Assembly: GCF_024170405.1 (NCBI RefSeq)
Contig: NZ_JALJYC010000026.1
Location: 1 to 35,653 of the forward strand
Direction: 5' to 3'
Origin: Neisseria perflava
GTDB lineage: Bacteria > Pseudomonadota > Gammaproteobacteria > Burkholderiales > Neisseriaceae
Length of the DNA: 35,653 bases
Shown here: positions 30,774-35,653 of the stretch, piece by piece
Position numbering within the stretch: position 1 is the first letter of the stretch
Layout of the letters: each line of letters begins with the position of its first letter
Translations under genes and position numbers: made by a program
Notes under the pieces: model-generated
Seen by the model: only the letters and a program-made list of their open reading frames with translations
Databases searched by the model: none
What the model was told of the DNA's origin: nothing

Positions 30774-31352
30774 TTAACCGAACACACGCTGCAAATGAGC
30801 ACGGTAGTCGGCGGTAAACTGCTCGATTTGCGGATTTTTAATCACGTCGTTGCAGATAAAGGTCGGCAGACGGGTCATACCTAAGAATTCGTTGGCTTTG
30901 TGAAAGTGCAGATACACGCCGTCGGCGCCTTTGCCCTCGAAGAAATCGGTGGGGCGGTCGAAGGCTTCGATGGGTGCGTTCCATGTCAGCGACAGCATGT
31001 GTTTTTTGCCCTGCAGCAGGCCGCCTGTGCCGTAGCCATCGGCGGGTGCGGTGCGGTGGCGGCCGTCTGAATGATAGAGTTTGCCGTGTCCGGCGGTAAA
31101 GACTTCGTCGATGTATTGTTTGACTGTCCACGGTTCGCCCATCCACCAGCCGGGCATCTGCCAAATGACGGCGTCCATCCACAGGAAGTTTTCCACTTCT
31201 TTTTCGATGTTGTAACCATTGTCAATCACGGTTTCGCGGATATCGTGACCCAATGCCGTCAGAGGTTCTTTGGCCACGGCGTGCAGGGTGTGGTTCAGAC
31301 GGCCGTGGGAGTGGGCGAAACTTTTGCCGCCGTCGAGTAAGAGGATATTCAT
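30774..31352 (-). CDS. mdaB: NAD(P)H:quinone reductase MdaB
   Basis: A 192-residue flavodoxin-like FAD enzyme that reduces quinones by two electrons, avoiding semiquinone radicals. It is near-colinear with E. coli MdaB (193): 'FAHSHGRLN', 'NFLWMDAVIWQMPGWWMGEP', 'GKKHMLSLTWNAP' and 'FHKANEFLGM'. AAGGA lies 7 bases before the ATG at 31352; upstream codons to 31439 cross a DUS and are not coding. It is third in a minus-strand series after the NfsB-like and DJ-1 genes. In-gene DUS copies at 31062-31071 ('HSDGRH') and 31294-31303 ('GRLN'). Confidence 0.95.
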   Translation of the reverse strand: MNILLLDGGKSFAHSHGRLNHTLHAVAKEPLTALGHDIRETVIDNGYNIEKEVENFLWMDAVIWQMPGWWMGEPWTVKQYIDEVFTAGHGKLYHSDGRHRTAPADGYGTGGLLQGKKHMLSLTWNAPIEAFDRPTDFFEGKGADGVYLHFHKANEFLGMTRLPTFICNDVIKNPQIEQFTADYRAHLQRVFG

Positions 31353-31435
31353 GGGGTTTCCTTTTTTGAATGTTGAGGAAAAGGGCTTAGGGTTTGTCGG
31401 CATAGGCCGTCTGAAAGTCAGCGTGCCGACCTGTA

Positions 31436-32143
31436 TCAATGTACTGCCAATGTCCCCGTTTTTTTAATTTCGTTCAAAATCAGTCGGGCGACTTTTTCGG
31501 AAGAGGCCGGATTTTGGCCGGTAATCAGTTTGCCGTCTTGTACCGCATAGGGTTGGAAATTCGGGCCGCTTTCGTATTTTGCACCCAGTTCGTGCAGGCG
31601 GGTCTCCAATAAATAAGGCACGGTTGCACCTTTTTCTTCGGCGTTGGTAAACGAATTGACGCGGCGGCCTTGCACAATCGGTTTGCCGTTGCTGTCGGTG
31701 GTGCCGATTAAACCGGCGGCACCGTGGCAGACGGAGGCGACGACTTTACCGTCGCGCCAGGCTTGCGAAACCAGTTTGGTCAGCGCCGGATTGTCGGCTT
31801 CGTCCCACATGGTGCCGTGGCCGCCCGGCAGGAATACGGCGGCGTAGCCCTTATCGCTGGCTTGGCTGACGGCTGGGGTATGGTTGAGTTTGTTTAAGGT
31901 GGCGGGGTCGTTTTGGAAACGCTCGACGCTGGCGGGGTTTTGTCCGGCAGTCTTGAGTGAACGCGGATCTATCGGCGCTTTGCCGCCTTTGATGGACACG
32001 ATGTCCACCTGTACGCCTGCGTCTTGCAAGACATAATACGGGGTGGCGACTTCTTCGTACCATGCGCCGGTCGGTGCGCCGCCTGCGCCCATAGTGGCTT
32101 GTGAAGTCAGAATCATCAATACTTTTAAGGTTGCGGCTGCCAT
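31436..32143 (-). CDS. DJ-1/PfpI-family protein
   Basis: A 235-residue class I glutamine-amidotransferase-like protein of the DJ-1/Hsp31 group. The nucleophile elbow is 'ASVCHGAAGL' with C139-H140; Glu30/Glu31 in 'GAWYEEVATPYY' can supply the acid that activates the cysteine. 'FLPGGHGTMWD' is the conserved glycine loop. Members act as glyoxalases, deglycases or chaperones against reactive aldehydes; the exact activity is open. AAGGAG lies 8 bases before the ATG. The gene lies between the nfsB-like gene (77-base gap with a DUS) and mdaB (83-base gap with a DUS), all on one strand. Confidence 0.92.
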   Translation of the reverse strand: MAAATLKVLMILTSQATMGAGGAPTGAWYEEVATPYYVLQDAGVQVDIVSIKGGKAPIDPRSLKTAGQNPASVERFQNDPATLNKLNHTPAVSQASDKGYAAVFLPGGHGTMWDEADNPALTKLVSQAWRDGKVVASVCHGAAGLIGTTDSNGKPIVQGRRVNSFTNAEEKGATVPYLLETRLHELGAKYESGPNFQPYAVQDGKLITGQNPASSEKVARLILNEIKKTGTLAVH

Positions 32144-32220
32144 TGTTTTGCTCCTTGAAAATGAGGTCAAGCGGCAAAGGCCGTCTGAAAGCGGCCTGTC
32201 GGTTGGCTGTTTGATTAGAT

Positions 32221-32853
32221 TTAAATACGGGTAAACACGTCTTCCGCTTTCAGACGGCCTTTGGGCGCGGTTGCATTGCGGTCGCTGTCGGCGTGGTAGC
32301 CGAGGGTGACGATGACGCTACTGTGCATGCCTTTTGAGTACAGGTCGAAGGTTTTGTCCAATATGTCGGCTTGGAAACCGCCGATGGTAGTGCTGTCTAT
32401 GCCTTCCAGCGCGGCTGCCCACAAAAGCTGGCCGAGGGCGATATGGGTTTGGCATTCTGTCCACAAGGGGATTTTGCCAGCCGCGCGGTATTGGTTGACG
32501 TAAGCGCGGCGGCCACTGTCGTTGGATTCACGTCCGGCGGCGACTTCGGCGGCGCTGACTTTGTCCAGGTGCGCATTGGTAACGTCATCAAGGGTACACA
32601 AGACAACCACATGCGAGGCGTTCAATACTTTGGGAATGTTGTAATCGTCGCTGCCTTGCATGGATTCGGCAATGGCGGCTTTGGTTTCTTCTTTATCAGT
32701 TACGAAAAAATGCCAAGCCTGCACATTGGTGGAAGAGGGCGACAGGCGCAGGATTTCCAGCAAAGTGTCCAAGGTGGCGGCGGGGATTTTTTTTGTCGGA
32801 TCGTAGGCTTTGGCGGTATAGCGCGTTTGCGCGACGGTAAGGGCGTTGTTCAT
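32221..32853 (-). CDS. NfsB-type oxygen-insensitive nitroreductase
   Basis: A 210-residue FMN enzyme of the NfsB group, reducing nitro compounds and quinones with NAD(P)H. Conserved stretches: 'RYTAKAYDPTKKI' (11-23), 'SPSSTNVQAWHF' (38-49), 'ASHVVVLCT' and 'IDSTTIGGF', and the C-terminal 'APKGRL'. AGGAG precedes the ATG. It heads the minus-strand series nfsB-like / DJ-1 / mdaB. A DUS overlaps the 3' end of the gene (32249-32260, 'KGRLKAED'). Confidence 0.92.
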   Translation of the reverse strand: MNNALTVAQTRYTAKAYDPTKKIPAATLDTLLEILRLSPSSTNVQAWHFFVTDKEETKAAIAESMQGSDDYNIPKVLNASHVVVLCTLDDVTNAHLDKVSAAEVAAGRESNDSGRRAYVNQYRAAGKIPLWTECQTHIALGQLLWAAALEGIDSTTIGGFQADILDKTFDLYSKGMHSSVIVTLGYHADSDRNATAPKGRLKAEDVFTRI

Positions 32854-33007
32854 GTCGGTACTCCTGCATGCGGCTGTCCCAGTAAAACGTTTTGGCCTGA
32901 GACGGACTGTGTGTTGGTTTTCATTTCAATAAAGTGATTGTAATCAGACGGCAGACATAGGGCTAATCGCTTTTGCTGATGTGGGTTATCGGGAATACTG
33001 ATATGAG

Positions 33008-33057
33008 AAAGGCCGTCTGAAAAACCATATATCGCTATGGTTTTTCAGACGGCCTTG
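33008..33057 (-). terminator. DUS-pair hairpin behind ffh
   Basis: AG-DUS 33010-33021 and inverse 33044-33055, arms extended to AAAACCATA/TATGGTTTT, making the longest DUS hairpin here. The stretch 32854-33007 shows no gene. Confidence 0.75.
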
Positions 33058-33077
33058 CGTATCGGACTCGCTATGGC

Positions 33078-34448
33078 TCACATCCCCGGGAACATGCCTT
33101 TCATCCCCTTCATGCCTTTGGCCATTTTCATCAGTTTGCCCAAGCCTTTGCCGCTGAACATTTTTATCATCTGCTGCGACTGTTCAAACTGCTTGAGCAT
33201 TTTGTTGACTTCCTGCACATCCGTACCCGCGCCGGCGGCAATGCGGCGTTTGCGGCTGGCTTTAATCAGCGCGGGGTTGGCACGCTCTTTCGGGGTCATG
33301 GAATTGATGATGGCTTCCACTTTGCCCATCGCTTTTTCCGCCGTGCCCTCGGGGATTTGTTTGGAAATCTGACCGAGTTCGCCCGGCATTTTCGACATCA
33401 GGTTTTCCAAGCCGCCCATATTGCGCATTTGCTGGATTTGCTCTTTGAAGTCGTTCAAATCGAAGCCTTTGCCTTTTTGCAGCTTTTTCGCCATTTTGGT
33501 GGCGGCTTCTTCGTCAATGCCTTTTTGTACGTCTTCAATCAGGCTCAACACATCGCCCATGCCCAGAATGCGGCTGGCGATACGGTCGGGATAAAACGGC
33601 TCCAAGCCGCTGATTTTTTCGCCGACACCGATGAATTTTATCGGTTTGCCGGTGACTTGGCGCACCGACAAGGCCGCGCCGCCGCGCGAATCGCCGTCCA
33701 TTTTGGTCAGCACCACGCCGGTCAGCGGCAGCGCTTCGTTAAACGCCTGCGCGGTGTTGACCGCGTCCTGACCCAACATCGCATCGACCACAAACAGCGT
33801 TTCCACCGGCTTCACCGCCGCGTGCAGCGCCTTAATCTCGTCCATCATTTCTTCATCAATGGCCAGACGGCCGGCGGTATCGACCATCAAGACATCGTAA
33901 AAATGTTTTTTGGCGTAATCCACGGCGGCAGTGGCAATTTCAACCGGCTTTTGGCTGACATCGGAGGGGAAAAAGTCCACACCCACCTGTTCGGCCAGCA
34001 AACGCAGCTGCTCAATCGCAGCCGGACGGTACACGTCGGCAGACACCACCAGAATTTTCTTTTTCTGCGTAGTTTTCAGCAGATTGGCCAACTTGCCGAC
34101 GGTGGTGGTTTTACCCGCACCCTGCAAACCGGCCATTAATACCACCGCCGGCGGCGCCACTGCCAAATCCAACGAGGAGTTTTCCTTGCCCATCAGATCG
34201 ATAAGCGCGTCGTTGACCACACCGATAAAGGCTTGGTCGGGTGTCAGGCTGCCGGCCACTTCGTGACCGAGTGCTTTTTCTTTGACATTGTTAATGAATT
34301 CTTTGACCACCGGCAGCGCGACATCGGCTTCCAGCAAAGCCAGCCGCACTTCGCGCAGGGCTTCTTTAATATTGTCTTCGGTCAGACGGGCTTGGCCGCG
34401 GATGTTTTTCAAGACGCTGGAAAAGCGGTTGGTTAAATTGTCTAACAT
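33078..34448 (-). CDS. ffh: Signal recognition particle protein Ffh
   Basis: A 456-residue GTPase that, with 4.5S RNA, targets nascent membrane proteins to FtsY. N domain (1-90), then G domain with P-loop 'GLQGAGKT' (107-114), 'DTAGR' (190-194) and 'TKMDGD'. The M domain from about 300 is methionine-rich and ends 'KGMKGMKGMFPGM', the signal-sequence and RNA-binding part. AGGA precedes the ATG. The ypjD-type gene is divergent upstream, matching the ffh/ypjD neighbourhood of many proteobacteria. Confidence 0.97.
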   Translation of the reverse strand: MLDNLTNRFSSVLKNIRGQARLTEDNIKEALREVRLALLEADVALPVVKEFINNVKEKALGHEVAGSLTPDQAFIGVVNDALIDLMGKENSSLDLAVAPPAVVLMAGLQGAGKTTTVGKLANLLKTTQKKKILVVSADVYRPAAIEQLRLLAEQVGVDFFPSDVSQKPVEIATAAVDYAKKHFYDVLMVDTAGRLAIDEEMMDEIKALHAAVKPVETLFVVDAMLGQDAVNTAQAFNEALPLTGVVLTKMDGDSRGGAALSVRQVTGKPIKFIGVGEKISGLEPFYPDRIASRILGMGDVLSLIEDVQKGIDEEAATKMAKKLQKGKGFDLNDFKEQIQQMRNMGGLENLMSKMPGELGQISKQIPEGTAEKAMGKVEAIINSMTPKERANPALIKASRKRRIAAGAGTDVQEVNKMLKQFEQSQQMIKMFSGKGLGKLMKMAKGMKGMKGMFPGM

Positions 34449-34471
34449 GGTTATCCTGATTGTTTTTAAAT

Positions 34472-34544
34472 TTCAGACGGCCTGCGCACGGCAGGGCATT
34501 CTTTGCTAAAATATTGCCAAATCCGGCGGCAGAGGCCGTCTGAA
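34472..34544. repeat. Two AG-DUS copies in the ffh/ypjD spacer
   Basis: Inverse copy 34472-34483 and direct copy 34533-34544, 49 bases apart, in the divergent promoter region. The rest of 34449-34686 shows no gene. Confidence 0.8.
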
Positions 34545-34686
34545 TTTGAACATGACACAATGGGTTGCATTTTACACTAAGAATTTGGATTCATAAGCTG
34601 CGCGAAGCGGATTTTTTTCATGACAAAATGCAGAACAGGCGCGAAGGCGGGATACCGTTTATGAATATACGTACAGAAAGTTTGTT

Positions 34687-35496
34687 ATGCCGATTATCTT
34701 GATTTGCCTGACGCTGGTGTATGCCGGGCTATCGTGTTTCGTGTGGATACACCAAAAAAAACGCAGTACGGGGCAGTCCTATCCCATCAAATTGGAATTG
34801 GCGGTATTGAGCGTGGCATTGCTGGTACACGGTGCGGCATTGTTGGTGCCTGTGTTGCAGGATAAAGTCCTGATTACCGGTTTCGGCTATTCCATCAGTT
34901 TGATTGTCTGGCTCATGCTGATGATGTATTGCATGGGCAGCTATTTCTACAACCTGCGCGGATTGCAGCTGCTACTGTATCCCTGTGCCACACTGACGCT
35001 GCTTCTGGGTATGCTGTTCCCCGGCAAGTTTATCGGCTATCAAATTAACGACATACCATTTATGTTGCACGTCGGATCTTCGCTGTTGGCTTACGGGCTA
35101 TTCGGTATCGTAACCTTGTTTGCCGTTTTAATCCTGCTGCTCAACCGCAATCTGCACAAGCGCCGTTTCTCCCCTCTGGTTTCCTTCCTGCCACCGCTGT
35201 TGAGTTTGGAAAAACTGATGTTCCGCGGCATGTGGGTCGGTTTTATCCTACTAACATATTCCGTTGTCAGCGGCACTTTTTTTGCCGAAAGCGTTTTCGG
35301 CAAACCCGTTACCTTTACCCATAAAACCGTTTTCGGCATCCTCTCGTGGTTGATTTACGGCGGATTGCTGCTCAAACACAGTATGACTGCATGGCGCGGT
35401 AAAAAAGCCGCCGTTTGGACAATCATCGGTTTTATCAGCTTAGTATTGGCGTATGTGGGCAGTAAGTTTGTATTGGAAATTATTTTAGGCAGATAA
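34687..35496 (+). CDS. ypjD: YpjD/CcsA-family inner-membrane protein
   Basis: A 269-residue polytopic protein with about eight hydrophobic segments, of the cytochrome c assembly (CcsA/HemX-like) family. The conserved core 'HVGSSLLAYGLFGIVTLFAVL' and 'GTFFAESVFGKPVTFTHKTVFGILSW' contain the histidines typical of the group. E. coli YpjD, next to ffh, has the same layout; its role is not settled and haem handling is a guess from the family. AGAAAG precedes the ATG. DUS terminator at the end. Confidence 0.85.
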   Translation: MPIILICLTLVYAGLSCFVWIHQKKRSTGQSYPIKLELAVLSVALLVHGAALLVPVLQDKVLITGFGYSISLIVWLMLMMYCMGSYFYNLRGLQLLLYPCATLTLLLGMLFPGKFIGYQINDIPFMLHVGSSLLAYGLFGIVTLFAVLILLLNRNLHKRRFSPLVSFLPPLLSLEKLMFRGMWVGFILLTYSVVSGTFFAESVFGKPVTFTHKTVFGILSWLIYGGLLLKHSMTAWRGKKAAVWTIIGFISLVLAYVGSKFVLEIILGR

Positions 35497-35529
35497 AAAA
35501 GTCATGATGACATGATATTTGTCATGCAA

Positions 35530-35566
35530 AGAGGCCGTCTGAAATGAACATTTCAGACGGCCTTAG
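35530..35566 (+). terminator. DUS-pair hairpin behind ypjD
   Basis: AG-DUS 35532-35543 and inverse 35552-35563, loop of 8 bases. The remaining bases to the window end are AT-rich with no gene seen. Confidence 0.65.
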
Positions 35567-35653
35567 ATGTATTTTGTTGGGAGGGTTGGCGTATTTTTGT
35601 ATGGGAAGTAAAAGCGGATTAATAAAATTCTCAAATAAAACAGAGTAGTGTTA

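Noticed and set aside
29723..32853. The two nitroreductases as a tandem duplication
   Set aside because: Their FMN-binding stretches and subgroup features differ (Frm2/Hbn1 versus NfsB), and they lie on opposite strands.

Overview
The window is chromosomal DNA from a Neisseria species. The 10-base neisserial DNA uptake sequence (DUS, GCCGTCTGAA) occurs about 70 times on the two strands, often as inverted pairs behind genes. Most copies are preceded by AG (the AG-DUS dialect) and a minority by AT. This points to a commensal Neisseria of the AG-DUS group rather than to meningococcus or gonococcus. Nearly all proteins look like close relatives of meningococcal proteins, and two dRS3-type neisserial repeats are present. 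I did not fix the species.

Layout. 1-5,000: a small SmpA/OmlA-type lipoprotein, periplasmic alpha-carbonic anhydrase, DsbA lipoprotein, a secreted unknown protein and the lipid II flippase murJ. 5,000-9,100: dctA, a dps gene broken by an in-frame stop, a zinc alcohol dehydrogenase and a repeat-rich spacer. 9,100-14,400 (mostly minus strand): trpC, a TRIC/UPF0126 membrane protein, a PAP2 phosphatase overlapping yheT, a 33-codon membrane peptide, an FMN reductase broken by a one-base deletion, and a CinA-N protein. 14,400-16,700: argG, a secreted unknown protein and tRNA-Pro(CGG). 16,700-20,050: rsmI divergent from yraN-gmhA-dolP, then a Pro/Ala-rich anchored protein. 20,200-28,100: map, a small XRE regulator, valS, zupT, pdxA and an SppA-type protease. 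28,200-32,850: an accessory redox block. 33,000-35,500: ffh and a ypjD-type membrane protein.

How the genes work together. Most are housekeeping: envelope building (murJ, gmhA, dolP, PAP2), protein export and maturation (ffh, sppA, map, dsbA), translation (valS, rsmI, tRNA-Pro) and amino acid or cofactor synthesis (argG, trpC, pdxA). The most system-like part is 28,206-32,853. There a LysR regulator is divergent from a DoxX membrane protein and an Frm2-type nitroreductase, and is followed on the other strand by NfsB-type nitroreductase, a DJ-1/PfpI protein and MdaB quinone reductase. Together they look like a quinone/electrophile stress island.

Two genes, dps and the FMN reductase, each carry a single inactivating lesion in an otherwise intact reading frame. 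Either the strain has lost two stress/redox functions or the assembly carries errors there. I found no phage, insertion sequence, CRISPR array or rRNA.
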